From Mycolicibacterium baixiangningiae (GTDB lineage: Bacteria; Actinomycetota; Actinomycetes; Mycobacteriales; Mycobacteriaceae), in contig NZ_CP066218.1 in NCBI RefSeq assembly GCF_016313185.1, positions 1,984,001-2,048,000 of the forward strand: 64,000 nt of DNA, written 5' to 3'. The notes beneath the pieces were generated by a model, which saw only the letters and a list, made by a program, of their open reading frames with translations, was not told the DNA's origin and did no database searches. Below, in pieces: positions 7,665 through 15,595 of the stretch; the first letter of the stretch is position 1; each line of letters begins with the position of its first letter. A program made the translations under genes and the position numbers.

Positions 7665-9368
7665 TCAGACCCTCGTCGGTTTCGGCGCCGCGAGCTCGGC
7701 GAGCGCTGACATGAACAGCTCGTCCATCTGCGGGCTCAGATCGCTCAAGACCGGGGCGCTGGCGAAGCTGGCTGCTCCGAAGACTCGTTCGAGCACATCG
7801 GTTTTCGTGGACGCGCCGATGGCAAGGCACAGGCACGCAACGCCTTCCGATCGGAGCTCTTCGAGGGCCTTGCTGGCGTCGGCTTCCGCGTAACGACCCT
7901 CGTAGCCGTCGTCGTAGGGGAAGCCGTCCGAGAGCACGATCAGCATCCGGTTGGGGGTACCGGCCTGGTCCTTGAGAACCTCACCGGCGCCCCGAATTCC
8001 GGCGCCGAGACGCGTGTAGCTGCCTGGCTCAAGCTGGTTCAGTCGGGCCCGTCCAACGGCGCTGAAACTCTGGTCGAAGGTCTTGATCGCCGGCAGATGG
8101 ACGGCGTGGCGACCTTGCGACCGGAAGGCATAGACGGCGACGCGGTCACCGAGTTCTTCGAGCGTGACGGCCAGGGTGGCGGCCGCCCCACGCTGGTGGT
8201 CGTGCACCGCCAGGCCGTCGGCATCGGCGTCGACGGCAGACCCGGAGGCGTCGATGAGGATGAGTACGCCGAGATTGCGGGAAAGTTTGCGACGTTCCAG
8301 GTAGACGTGCTCCGGTGCGGAGAAACCGGATTGCAGATCGACGAACAGATCGATCAACGCCTCGATATCGAGGTCGTCCCCGTCAGCACGGGCGCGCAGC
8401 ACCTTCGGGCCGAGCCCGACGCGAGCCAGCCGGCGCCGTAGCACGTCGTCGCGGGCGACACCGGCATCGGAGACGTCGGCATTGGCGGTCAGTGGGAAAT
8501 CGATGACACGGCACCAGTCAGGTTTGTACCGGTCGTTGAAGACGTCCCACTCCGGATACAGTGCGCCGCCTACGCCGAGCGCAGCACCGGGTTTGCCGTC
8601 ATCGGTGAATTGGATCCGAGTGGGCAGGGGACGGGCGTCGGGCCCGATTTCCCGTACCTTCCGGGTGGAGCGAACTGTCATCTCCGCGCCCGCGGCACCC
8701 TCGCCAGGCGAACGTGAACCGCCGAACATCTTTCGCATGTAGTCGGACATCGACTGGTTGTTGAAGATCGGGCTCTCGAACAGCTTGAGTATCTTGCTAT
8801 CCCCGGACTTTCCGCCGTCCTCGTCCTCGTCTTCGTCGTCCTCTTCCGACTCCGGCATGTCGATGGGATCGAACTGCAACTTGAGGTCTTTGTTGGTGGC
8901 CTTCCCTCCCGGGCCCGCCGGCGCCGCCAGCAACCGGGAGACTTTGATGGCACCGAACCACTCCGGCGGATCGGCAACCGTCGCGCGGCTCCTGGCCACC
9001 TCGAGTGACTCGTCGGCGGTCGCAGTGCTGGGCGCTGCGTCACCGAGGAGTCCCGCATCGAGCGGGATCTGCGCGGCGAGTTCGGCGAGAACTCGCTGAC
9101 CTTCGAGCGCCAGGTAGCGGCGGGCCAGTGTGGCCCGCGCCCGCAACCCCTTGACCAATCGCGGTTCGAGACTTCCCGCGCCGAGAAGTGCGGCCTGAAC
9201 CAGCATTTCACGGCGCTGCTCTTCGACGGCACCGCCGGACGAAACGAAGATGAATTGGCCGTTCGTGTGCGCAGGCTGGCCGGCCGGTGCCTCCATGACT
9301 TCGACGGACCTGCCGGCGATGTAGGTGGCGAGGAACCGGAACCGGTCCGGGTTCGAATTCCCGGTCAC
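7665..9368 (-). CDS. VWA-domain protein, NorD/CobT-like metal-enzyme activator
   Basis: Protein of 567 residues with a C-terminal von Willebrand A domain. A complete MIDAS is visible: DASGS (LILIDASGSAVDADADG), the Thr of SYTRLGAG and the Asp of LSDGFPYDDGY. An acidic stretch (EEDDEDEDEDGG) separates a helical N-terminal half from the VWA part. Proteins of this layout pair with MoxR/CbbQ/NorQ ATPases to insert metals into, or activate, partner enzymes such as NO reductase or Rubisco. Its start overlaps the ATPase gene as ATGA, which supports such a pair. The client is unknown; nearby membrane or Rieske/P450 enzymes are candidates. Confidence 0.85.
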   Translation of the reverse strand: MTGNSNPDRFRFLATYIAGRSVEVMEAPAGQPAHTNGQFIFVSSGGAVEEQRREMLVQAALLGAGSLEPRLVKGLRARATLARRYLALEGQRVLAELAAQIPLDAGLLGDAAPSTATADESLEVARSRATVADPPEWFGAIKVSRLLAAPAGPGGKATNKDLKLQFDPIDMPESEEDDEDEDEDGGKSGDSKILKLFESPIFNNQSMSDYMRKMFGGSRSPGEGAAGAEMTVRSTRKVREIGPDARPLPTRIQFTDDGKPGAALGVGGALYPEWDVFNDRYKPDWCRVIDFPLTANADVSDAGVARDDVLRRRLARVGLGPKVLRARADGDDLDIEALIDLFVDLQSGFSAPEHVYLERRKLSRNLGVLILIDASGSAVDADADGLAVHDHQRGAAATLAVTLEELGDRVAVYAFRSQGRHAVHLPAIKTFDQSFSAVGRARLNQLEPGSYTRLGAGIRGAGEVLKDQAGTPNRMLIVLSDGFPYDDGYEGRYAEADASKALEELRSEGVACLCLAIGASTKTDVLERVFGAASFASAPVLSDLSPQMDELFMSALAELAAPKPTRV

Positions 9369-10183
9369 GTCTTTGGCAGTACCGTGTCGACGAGTTCATC
9401 AAGGGCGCGGATCACATCGTGATCGTCGGAGAGGACCTGGACGACAGCAGCATGAACGGCGCTGCGCAGGTTGAGCCCCTCAGCAGCGAGGCCGCCCGCG
9501 AGAATCAACATGCGAGTGGAGGACACTTCGCGCAACGGCGACCCAGCGAGATTTCGAATGGCGTATGCCAGTCTGACCAGAGCGCTCGCGGTCTCGACAT
9601 CGATCCCGGCTTCGTAGGCGACCACCTCGGTCTCGATCTCCGCGGACGGATAGCCCAACTCGATGGCGACAAAGCGCTGACGGGTCGACTCCTTGAGATT
9701 CTTGAGCACGCTTTGGTAGCCCGGGTTGTAGGAGATCACGAGCTGGAATCCAGGCGCTGCCTGAAGTGTCGTGCCCAGGCGGTCGACGGGCAGTTCACGG
9801 CGGTGATCGGCGAGCGGATGGATGACAACGGTGGTGTCTTGGCGGGCCTCCACGACCTCGTCCAGATAGAAGATGGCGCCCTCGCGCACCGCGCGGGTCA
9901 GCGGCCCATCTACCCAGACCGTCTCGCCGCCCTTGAGCAGGAACCGACCCACCAGATCGGCCGACGTCATGTCCTCGTGGCCGGCAACGGTGATCAGGTC
10001 ACTGTTCAGCTGGTGGGCCATCGCCTCCACGAATCGCGTTTTCCCGCAACCTGTAGGGCCCTTCAGCAGCACCGGCAGCCCTCGGCGGGCCGCCGCGCGG
10101 AAGACCTCCACCTCGTCGCCAACCGCACGGTAGAACGGCGCGCTCGAAACGGGGGTCACCACCGCAGAATTGCTGTTCGACAT
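9365..10183 (-). CDS. MoxR/CbbQ/NorQ-type AAA+ ATPase
   Basis: AAA+ ATPase of 272 residues. The Walker A motif GPTGCGKT lies near residue 40 and the Walker B motif IFYLDEVVEA near residue 105, with sensor region QLVISYNPGYQ. The C-terminal segment resembles CbbQ/NirQ proteins. Together with the overlapping VWA gene it forms a NorQ-NorD type chaperone machine acting in the cytosol. It begins at the ATG directly after the stop of the AveC-like membrane gene, with no gap, so all three genes are probably one operon. Family call is strong; client is inferred only. Confidence 0.92.
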   Translation of the reverse strand: MSNSNSAVVTPVSSAPFYRAVGDEVEVFRAAARRGLPVLLKGPTGCGKTRFVEAMAHQLNSDLITVAGHEDMTSADLVGRFLLKGGETVWVDGPLTRAVREGAIFYLDEVVEARQDTTVVIHPLADHRRELPVDRLGTTLQAAPGFQLVISYNPGYQSVLKNLKESTRQRFVAIELGYPSAEIETEVVAYEAGIDVETASALVRLAYAIRNLAGSPLREVSSTRMLILAGGLAAEGLNLRSAVHAAVVQVLSDDHDVIRALDELVDTVLPKT

Positions 10184-11347
10184 TTACTCTCCTCGCTCGA
10201 GCGGAACCTTGTTGGGAAGCTCGACACCCTCGGGAAAGACGAGCTCGCCGTCGTGGTTGATGTAGCCGGAATTCGTCAGGGGCATCGGCAGCGCAGGGTT
10301 TGGGCACGGCCGATCGGTGTCTTCACCGCAGATGCCCATCAGGAAGTACGAACGCTTCAGGATGTCCTCCGGCCACGGGTCCTGATGCATGGCGAAGAAC
10401 TGCGCCGGAATGTTGTAGAAGACGAAGAAGAAGGTGCTGCAGGCGGCGAAGATCGCCAGGAAGCGGGTGATCTGCTGTTTGACGGCACCGCCTCGGACCT
10501 GGTCGAGCCCCCGCTCGACGAACGTCCGACCACGGTCGTCGGTGAAGTACCGCATGCAGCAGAGGCCGGCCTGGACGCCGCCCCACATGAGCCCCTCATA
10601 CAGTGGCCACTGGTAGTAGGTGCCGGCATTGACCGACAGGGCCTGGATGGCGCCCGGGTAGGTGAACAGCCCCATCGGCATGAGGAACAGGCCCTCGATG
10701 ACGAAGTCGAAGAAGAACGTCCAGGCGATCACGACGCCGATCAGGCCGAAGGTGTTGATGTTGGGGAACCGCTTCTTGGCCAGGCGCATGACCCAGCAGC
10801 CCAGCATCGTGCACAGCAGGACGAAGAAGTAACCGGGGGCGTTCATCAGGACGGGCTCTGCCATCATGGCGCCCGGTTCCCCGTATGACACCCAACCCGG
10901 AATGTCCTGGACCCACGAGCCCATGTTCCACATCCAGGTGTTGTAGGTGCTCCAGGTGCTGAAGTAGTTCAGCAGCGGGTCCTGGAACCACAGCAGCCCG
11001 CAGCTCACGAAGAGCATGCCGTCGAGGGTGATTCGCCTTTCCCGACGCCACGGCCGGATGAGGAACCACCAGATGGCGACTGGCAGGCCCACCACGATCA
11101 CGGCTGTCCAGGTGAACAGGATCGCCTTCATGAACGTCGGTGGGTCGGTGGGGCCTGCGGGTACCCGCTCGAAGTGGGGTCCGGTGACCCATTTGCCCCA
11201 GACGAACAGCTGGAACGCGAGGATTACACCGCCGACGGCGGCCCACACGCGTACCGGCGTGATCTTCTTCTGCGGCTGCGCACCGAGTGTCGCGTCGCTG
11301 AGCGACTCGGTGAGAACCGGCTTCTTCCTGCTCGACAGATCACTCAC
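10184..11347 (-). CDS. AveC-like (spirocyclase AveC family) membrane protein, copy 1
   Basis: Polytopic membrane protein of 387 residues with about seven hydrophobic helices, such as VWAAVGGVILAFQLFVW, WTAVIVVGLPVAIWWFLI and RFLAIFAACSTFFFVFY. It matches the mycobacterial proteins annotated as spirocyclase AveC family; AveC acts in avermectin spiroketal formation, but the role in mycobacteria is unknown. Conserved polar segments face the loops (FQDPLLNYFSTWSTYNTW, TYYQWPLYEGLMWGGVQ, FTDDRGRTFVERGLD). I choose the GTG at 11347, with GGAGGA nine bases upstream, over an ATG at 11380; this also matches the second copy at 12091-13260. It heads an operon with the MoxR and VWA genes and diverges from its own TetR. 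Confidence 0.85.
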   Translation of the reverse strand: MSDLSSRKKPVLTESLSDATLGAQPQKKITPVRVWAAVGGVILAFQLFVWGKWVTGPHFERVPAGPTDPPTFMKAILFTWTAVIVVGLPVAIWWFLIRPWRRERRITLDGMLFVSCGLLWFQDPLLNYFSTWSTYNTWMWNMGSWVQDIPGWVSYGEPGAMMAEPVLMNAPGYFFVLLCTMLGCWVMRLAKKRFPNINTFGLIGVVIAWTFFFDFVIEGLFLMPMGLFTYPGAIQALSVNAGTYYQWPLYEGLMWGGVQAGLCCMRYFTDDRGRTFVERGLDQVRGGAVKQQITRFLAIFAACSTFFFVFYNIPAQFFAMHQDPWPEDILKRSYFLMGICGEDTDRPCPNPALPMPLTNSGYINHDGELVFPEGVELPNKVPLERGE

Positions 11348-11424
11348 GACACCGTCTCCTCCGCACTTGTCGATCCCCATAGACCTCAGAGCTCCCCTTC
11401 AAGGGTGGCCGATGCGTCGAAAAT

Positions 11425-11438
11425 ATACCAGTGAGTAT
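11425..11438. promoter_or_regulatory. ATAC-N6-GTAT operator, AveC/TetR copy 1
   Basis: The palindrome ATAC-CAGTGA-GTAT lies in the divergent gap between the AveC-like gene (start 11347) and its TetR (start 11484). The same half-sites with the same six-base spacer recur at the second copy, between the TetR genes and before the third Rieske oxygenase. Probable binding site of the adjacent TetR; inferred from recurrence. Confidence 0.65.
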
Positions 11439-11483
11439 CTGGATGACCAAGGGTTCGAAAAGAATCTGTGGCAAAATTGCCGC

Positions 11484-12086
11484 ATGGTCGAGCCGATGAC
11501 GCGCGAGCGACGCCTCGAGCGCACGCGCACGCTGCTGCTGGATGCCGCAGAACAGGTATTCGCCGAAAAAGGTTTCATGCCAGCGACTCTCGACGACATC
11601 GCCAAGGCGGCCGGCTACTCGAAGGGCGCGATCTACAAGTATTTCGCCACCAAGGAAGAACTGTTCCTGGCTGCCAGCGACCGGTATTGGCGGCGGTACT
11701 TCGACAAGTTCGCCGAGGTGATGTCGTCGTCCGACCACATCGGGGCGCGCGAGCTAGAGGACATCGGTGAGCGGTGGCGTCAGCTGAGTCGCGACCGCGG
11801 TGCCGAACATTCGGCACTGGGTCTCGAGTTCAACCTCTACCTGTTGCGCAACCCGGAGGCGCGGGAACGCGTGGCCGCCAAGCGATCAGAGGTCGTCGAT
11901 CAGCTCGCCCGCTACATCGTCGAGGGCGTCGAGAGCCTGGGCGCAACCCTGCTGATCCCGGCGGTGACGTTGGCTCACATCATCATCGCCACGACTGACG
12001 CCGTCGAGCTGGGCAGCCACCTCGACGACGTCGACCTCTACCAACCGGTCGTCGAGATGTACGTGTCGGCCGTCAAGATGCCCTGA
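11484..12086 (+). CDS. TetR family regulator, AveC-linked copy 1
   Basis: Repressor of 200 residues. The helix-turn-helix spans residues about 8-55 (ERTRTLLLDAAEQVFAEKGF, then IAKAAGYSKGAIYKYFATKE). It is clearly paralogous to the proteins at 13362 and, more distantly, 14232, across the whole length including the ligand domain. The reading frame is open far upstream, to 11016, but residues before 11484 are antisense to the AveC gene; the ATG at 11484 matches the paralogues exactly. It diverges from the AveC-like gene with an ATAC-N6-GTAT palindrome between, which suggests autoregulation and control of the AveC-MoxR-VWA operon. Confidence 0.92.
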   Translation: MVEPMTRERRLERTRTLLLDAAEQVFAEKGFMPATLDDIAKAAGYSKGAIYKYFATKEELFLAASDRYWRRYFDKFAEVMSSSDHIGARELEDIGERWRQLSRDRGAEHSALGLEFNLYLLRNPEARERVAAKRSEVVDQLARYIVEGVESLGATLLIPAVTLAHIIIATTDAVELGSHLDDVDLYQPVVEMYVSAVKMP

Positions 12087-12090
12087 TCCG

Positions 12091-13260
12091 TCACCTACCC
12101 ACCTGGATCGGAACAATCGGTGGCACCTCGACGCCTTCGTGGAGTACCAGTTCGCCGTCGTGGTTGATGTAGCCAGAGTGCTTCGTCGGCAGCGGCAGAT
12201 CAGGGTTCGGGCACGGCCGGTCGGTCCCCTCGCCGCAGATGCCGGGGTTGAAGTACGAGCGCTTCTGCACGTCTTCCGGCCAGGGGTCACCGTGCATGCC
12301 GAGCCAGGTCGCCGGGACGTTGTAGAAGAGGAAGAAGCATGCGCTGACACCGCCGAAGATCGCCAGGAAGCGAACGAACTGTTGCTTGACGGCGCCGCCT
12401 CGGATGCTGTCCAAACCACGTTCCACCAACGTGCGTCCTCGGTCATCGGTGAAGAAGCGCAAGCAGCACAGCGCCGCCTGGACGCCACCCCACATCAAGC
12501 CCTCGTAGATCGGCCATTGGTAGTACGTACCGGCGTTGAACGACAGAGATTGGATGGCACCGGGGTAGGAATAGAAGCCGATCGGCAGCATGACCAAGGC
12601 CTCCATGACGAAGTCGAAGACGAAGGCGATCGCATAGGTGACCAGCACCAGCCTCAGATTGCTGATCTCCGGCCAACGGTTCTTGATCCTGCGCATGACC
12701 CAACATCCGACGATCGTGATCAGCAGCACGCCGTACATGTAGCCGGGGATGTTGGTCAGCAGCGGTTCGGGCACGGTATGGCCCGGTTCCTCGTGCGCCA
12801 CCCAGCCCGGGATGTGCGGCGCCCAGGATCCTCGGTTCCACAGCCAGGCGTTGTACGTGCACCACGTGCTGTAGTAGTTGAGCATCGGATCCTGGAACAT
12901 CATCAGCCCCATCGAGACGAGCAACATGCCGTCGAGCGTGATGCGCTTCTCTCGCACCCAGGGCCGGATGATGAAGAACCACAACGCGAATGGCAGGCCG
13001 ATCCACAGCACGACGGCGTTGGCGATCAAGGGGATCTTCATGTACAGCGGGGGATCGCTCGGGCCGCCCGCCACCGGTTCGAAGAAGGGTCCGCTGACCC
13101 ACCGGATGAACACATAGGCGGTGTACGCCAGGAACACGGTGCCGACGGTCGCCCAGATCTTGATGGCGTTCGACGATCGCGGGGTTCCCGCACCTAGGCC
13201 GGCGACACCACTCACTGTTTCGGTGACTGCAGGTTTCTTGTTCGACAGCTCGCTCAACAC
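12091..13260 (-). CDS. AveC-like (spirocyclase AveC family) membrane protein, copy 2
   Basis: Membrane protein of 389 residues, paralogous to 10184-11347 over its whole length: shared FQDPMLNYYSTWCTYNAW, TYYQWPIYEGLMWGGVQ, FTDDRGRTLVERGLD and the C-terminal CPNPDLPLPTKHSGYINHDG. About seven hydrophobic helices are visible. It starts at GTG 13260 with AGGAGGGC just upstream. It is followed at once, convergently, by the end of the first TetR (12086). Unlike copy 1 it has no MoxR/VWA genes behind it. Function unknown; it may act on a polyketide- or lipid-like membrane substrate (inference from AveC). Confidence 0.85.
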   Translation of the reverse strand: MLSELSNKKPAVTETVSGVAGLGAGTPRSSNAIKIWATVGTVFLAYTAYVFIRWVSGPFFEPVAGGPSDPPLYMKIPLIANAVVLWIGLPFALWFFIIRPWVREKRITLDGMLLVSMGLMMFQDPMLNYYSTWCTYNAWLWNRGSWAPHIPGWVAHEEPGHTVPEPLLTNIPGYMYGVLLITIVGCWVMRRIKNRWPEISNLRLVLVTYAIAFVFDFVMEALVMLPIGFYSYPGAIQSLSFNAGTYYQWPIYEGLMWGGVQAALCCLRFFTDDRGRTLVERGLDSIRGGAVKQQFVRFLAIFGGVSACFFLFYNVPATWLGMHGDPWPEDVQKRSYFNPGICGEGTDRPCPNPDLPLPTKHSGYINHDGELVLHEGVEVPPIVPIQVGR

Positions 13261-13302
13261 GCCCTCCTGGACCTCCGCGTCCGCACGCGGCTCATAGCGA
13301 AG

Positions 13303-13316
13303 ATACCAGCGAGTAT
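13303..13316. promoter_or_regulatory. ATAC-N6-GTAT operator, AveC/TetR copy 2
   Basis: The palindrome ATAC-CAGCGA-GTAT, extended by flanking G and C to five-base arms, lies between the second AveC-like gene (13260) and its TetR (13362). It differs from the copy at 11425 by one spacer base and sits at the same relative place, so it was probably duplicated with the gene pair and kept by selection. Confidence 0.65.
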
Positions 13317-13361
13317 CTGAATATCTATAGGGTTTCTCAGATTCTGTGGCACACTTTTGGC

Positions 13362-13964
13362 ATGGTCGAGCGGTGGACGAGGGAGCGACGTCTCGAACAC
13401 ACGCGCTCGCTGCTGCTCGACGCGGCGGAGGATGTGTTTGCCGAAAAGGGTTTCTCCCCAGCTACTCTCGATGACATCGCGCATGCGGCGGGCTACACGA
13501 AGGGTGCCATCTACAAGCACTTCGCCACCAAGGAGGACCTCTTCCTGGCGGTGAGTGATCGGTACTGGCGCCGCTACTTCGACAACTTCGCCGAAGTGAT
13601 GTCGTCGGCCGCGCAGGTCGGATCGCGCGAGCTCGATGAGATCGCGGCGCGGTGGCGACAACTGAGCCAGGACCGAGGCGCCGAGCACGCCGCGCTGGGT
13701 CACGAGTTCGCGCTCTACCTGCTTCGTAACCCGGAGGCGCGCGAGCGCGTGGCCGAGAAGCGGTCAGAGGTCGTCGAGGCGCTCGCCGCGTTCATCGTCG
13801 AGGGCATCGAGAGGCTCGGGGGCACCCTGCTCATTCCGCCGTCGACTCTCGCCCAGGTGCTCGTCGCCACCAGCGACTCGGTGGTGTTGGGCAGCGAACT
13901 CGACGACGTCGACCTATACCGGCCGATCGTCGAGATGTACACCTCGGCGATCAAACTCCCCTGA
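13362..13964 (+). CDS. TetR family regulator, AveC-linked copy 2
   Basis: Repressor of 200 residues, the same length as the protein at 11484 and very similar to it (EHTRSLLLDAAEDVFAEKGF, IAHAAGYTKGAIYKHFATKE, SDRYWRRYFDNFAEVMSS). The near-identical recognition helix, AAGYTKGAIYKHF against AAGYSKGAIYKYF, fits the near-identical palindromes in front of the two genes, so cross-regulation is likely. It diverges from the second AveC-like gene. Downstream it converges on a third TetR gene with a 267-base gap. Confidence 0.92.
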   Translation: MVERWTRERRLEHTRSLLLDAAEDVFAEKGFSPATLDDIAHAAGYTKGAIYKHFATKEDLFLAVSDRYWRRYFDNFAEVMSSAAQVGSRELDEIAARWRQLSQDRGAEHAALGHEFALYLLRNPEARERVAEKRSEVVEALAAFIVEGIERLGGTLLIPPSTLAQVLVATSDSVVLGSELDDVDLYRPIVEMYTSAIKLP

Positions 13965-14034
13965 CGCGAGGGCGAAAACCTCTGCTCTCGATCGGCGTGC
14001 GCTGAGGTGACGACACGGGCCGGCGCCGCCAGTA

Positions 14035-14058
14035 TTCATATACGTACTTGTATATGAA
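14035..14058. promoter_or_regulatory. 24-bp perfect operator palindrome with ATAC-N6-GTAT core
   Basis: Nine-base arms TTCATATAC and GTATATGAA flank the spacer GTACTT. The core has the same ATAC/GTAT half-sites and spacing as the other TetR-associated sites and is the most extended of them, so it may be the highest-affinity site. A TTGTAT (14048-14053) and TATACT (14070-14075) pair with a 16-base spacer follows on the plus strand. Confidence 0.65.
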
Positions 14059-14075
14059 ATGCGAGTCCGTATACT
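14048..14075 (+). promoter_or_regulatory. orphan promoter-like element overlapping the palindrome
   Basis: TTGTAT, a 16-base spacer and TATACT form a sigma-A-like promoter pointing rightward. The right arm of the 24-bp palindrome covers its -35, so a repressor bound there would block it. A transcript from here would be antisense to the TetR gene at 14232-14870. Prediction from sequence only. Confidence 0.35.
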
Positions 14076-14231
14076 AGTGATCGTCATCACCATCGGATCG
14101 CCGGAACCTCGGGGGATCTGACCCAGTCACTTCGCGGTGCAGCAGTCGCGCGTTGCGGGATGGATCTGGCGCGGGCAGGCGAACGTGAGGAGCGATCCGT
14201 CATCACAACGACACAGCCGGCGCGAGGAGGC

Positions 14232-14870
14232 TCAGTGCGCTCGACGGCTGCGGGGGCGTTTCGGCGCGGCAGGTTTGGGCGCGACGTTGGCCATGACCAT
14301 CTGCAGGAACGGGCCGTAGAGGTCCTCACCGTCGATGTGCCCGAGGATGGTGACGCCCTCGTGGCTGGCAATCAGCAGCCGCGCAAGGGTTTCGGCGGGC
14401 ATCTGGAGTTCGCCACCCAGTCGGTCGATGTGGCCGGTGACGTAGTTCGCGAGCGAGTTGACCGCCTCCTCACGCTGGGCCGTCACGCGATCGCGCGCAT
14501 CCGGATTCCGCAGCAGGAACAGCGAGAACTCGTAACCCAGCGCGGCGCTGTTCGGACCGGCGATGGTCAGGTCACGCCATTTCTGGGCCAGCTTTTCGAT
14601 GTCGAGTGTGTCCAGTCCCTCGAAGGATTCGATCACGTCGGCGAAGCTGTCCAGGAAGCGATTGATGTGGCGTTCGATGACGGCGAGGAAGAGTTCCTCC
14701 TTGGTGCCGAAATGCGAGTAGATCGCCCCGCGCGTGTAACCGGCGACCTCGGCGATGTCGTCGAGCGCGGAACCTCCGAACCCTTGCTTGGCGAACACTT
14801 CCTCGGCCGCATCGAGCAGCAGGCCGCGGGTGTGCTCCATGCGCCGCTGTCGCGTCCATCGTTCTGCCAC
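14232..14870 (-). CDS. TetR family regulator (third paralogue)
   Basis: Repressor of 212 residues with the same opening as its neighbours (RMEHTRGLLLDAAEEVFAKQ, IAEVAGYTRGAIYSHFGTKE), a more diverged ligand domain and a basic C-terminal tail (PKRPRSRRAH). It diverges from the SnoaL/P450/SDR operon starting at 15063 and probably represses it. The recognition helix AGYTRGAIYSHF is close to the two AveC-linked regulators, consistent with a related operator; an imperfect version lies at 14924-14937 in the divergent gap. Confidence 0.9.
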   Translation of the reverse strand: MAERWTRQRRMEHTRGLLLDAAEEVFAKQGFGGSALDDIAEVAGYTRGAIYSHFGTKEELFLAVIERHINRFLDSFADVIESFEGLDTLDIEKLAQKWRDLTIAGPNSAALGYEFSLFLLRNPDARDRVTAQREEAVNSLANYVTGHIDRLGGELQMPAETLARLLIASHEGVTILGHIDGEDLYGPFLQMVMANVAPKPAAPKRPRSRRAH

Positions 14871-14923
14871 GGCTTCATCTTCCCAGGTTGCGATCCGAAT
14901 GGCGCAATGACATCACCCCGCGT

Positions 14924-14937
14924 ATACGAATGTGCAT
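14924..14937. promoter_or_regulatory. imperfect ATAC-N6-GTAT operator before SnoaL/P450 operon
   Basis: ATAC-GAATGT-GCAT lies in the 192-base gap between the third TetR and the SnoaL-like gene. It differs from the shared palindrome by one base (GCAT for GTAT). TATGAT just downstream (14937-14942) could be a plus-strand -10, so a bound repressor would block the operon. Candidate only. Confidence 0.5.
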
Positions 14938-15062
14938 ATGATAAACGATCCTGTATGTGAAGGAGACGGGGCGCGGTGTCTCCGTGCGCCGGCCCCGCTG
15001 CACCAGCTCTGGATCCGCCGAATTCGCAAGCATCCCAACGGATTAAAAGGAGAACTCCTGCA

Positions 15063-15587
15063 ATGAAGCTGGAAGCGCGCATCGCAAAGCACCGCCGGAT
15101 GGCGGAGAGCTACCGCGACAAGTACGTGTTGCAGAAGGTCCAGGAAGGCGAATCCTACGACGAGTGGGTGTTCACCGACGATGCCGTGTACACCTCGCCG
15201 TACTTCGTCGCCGGCCAGGAATTGGTACTCAAGGACGTGGCGACCCACTGGGACACCGCTGCCACGGTGGAAGCGAAGGCCTATGGCATCACCTTCCCCG
15301 ATTGGAAGCCCGTGGACTACAAGTGCTGGCCGGCCGAGAACGGGTTCGTCATGCGCTATCGCTGGGAGGGTACGAACGTCAACGACGGAAAAGTCATGGG
15401 TTTCTACTCGATCAGCTTCGTAGACACCAACGAGGACGCCGAGATCGTGCACTGGTCGACGTATGTGAACGACGAAGAATACGGCCCGTTTCTGGAGGCG
15501 GCCATCGGCGCGCGAGGTCCGTTCCACGGCGACGGGTACATGCAAGCTCTCGCAAAGCACTTCGAAGCCCACGGCCTGAGTTTCTGA
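15063..15587 (+). CDS. SnoaL/NTF2-like fold protein
   Basis: Protein of 174 residues (MKLEARIAKHRRMAESYRDK onward), probably of the cone-shaped NTF2/SnoaL fold used by polyketide cyclases, epoxide hydrolases and ketosteroid isomerases. Aromatic-rich strands such as VDYKCWPAENGFVMRYRWEG and VMGFYSISFVD fit that fold. The ATG at 15063 has AAAGGAG upstream. It heads an operon with a P450 (gap eight bases) and a mycofactocin SDR, so it may process a hydroxylated or epoxidised product. A severely shortened relative is at 32063-32188. Catalytic residues not identified. Confidence 0.75.
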   Translation: MKLEARIAKHRRMAESYRDKYVLQKVQEGESYDEWVFTDDAVYTSPYFVAGQELVLKDVATHWDTAATVEAKAYGITFPDWKPVDYKCWPAENGFVMRYRWEGTNVNDGKVMGFYSISFVDTNEDAEIVHWSTYVNDEEYGPFLEAAIGARGPFHGDGYMQALAKHFEAHGLSF

Positions 15588-15595
15588 GAGACGTT

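Larger units (their letters stand above)
13965..14231. other. convergent intergenic region with strong palindrome and no gene
   Basis: This 267-base stretch lies between the 3' ends of two TetR genes. I see no convincing coding sequence; a plus-strand reading frame from 14160 simply continues antisense through the TetR at 14232. It holds a perfect operator-like palindrome at 14035-14058 with a promoter-like pair beside it, unexpected where no gene starts. The AT-rich patch at 14031-14079 contrasts with the GC-rich surroundings. Confidence 0.6.

Noticed and set aside
12139..13197. 352-codon plus-strand reading frame
   Set aside because: Antisense to the second AveC-like gene, which is supported by homology to the first copy.
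14160..14960. 266-codon plus-strand reading frame after the 24-bp palindrome
   Set aside because: Tempting because a promoter-like element lies upstream, but it is simply antisense to the TetR at 14232 and has no ribosome site or domain. A non-coding transcript remains possible and is listed as a finding.
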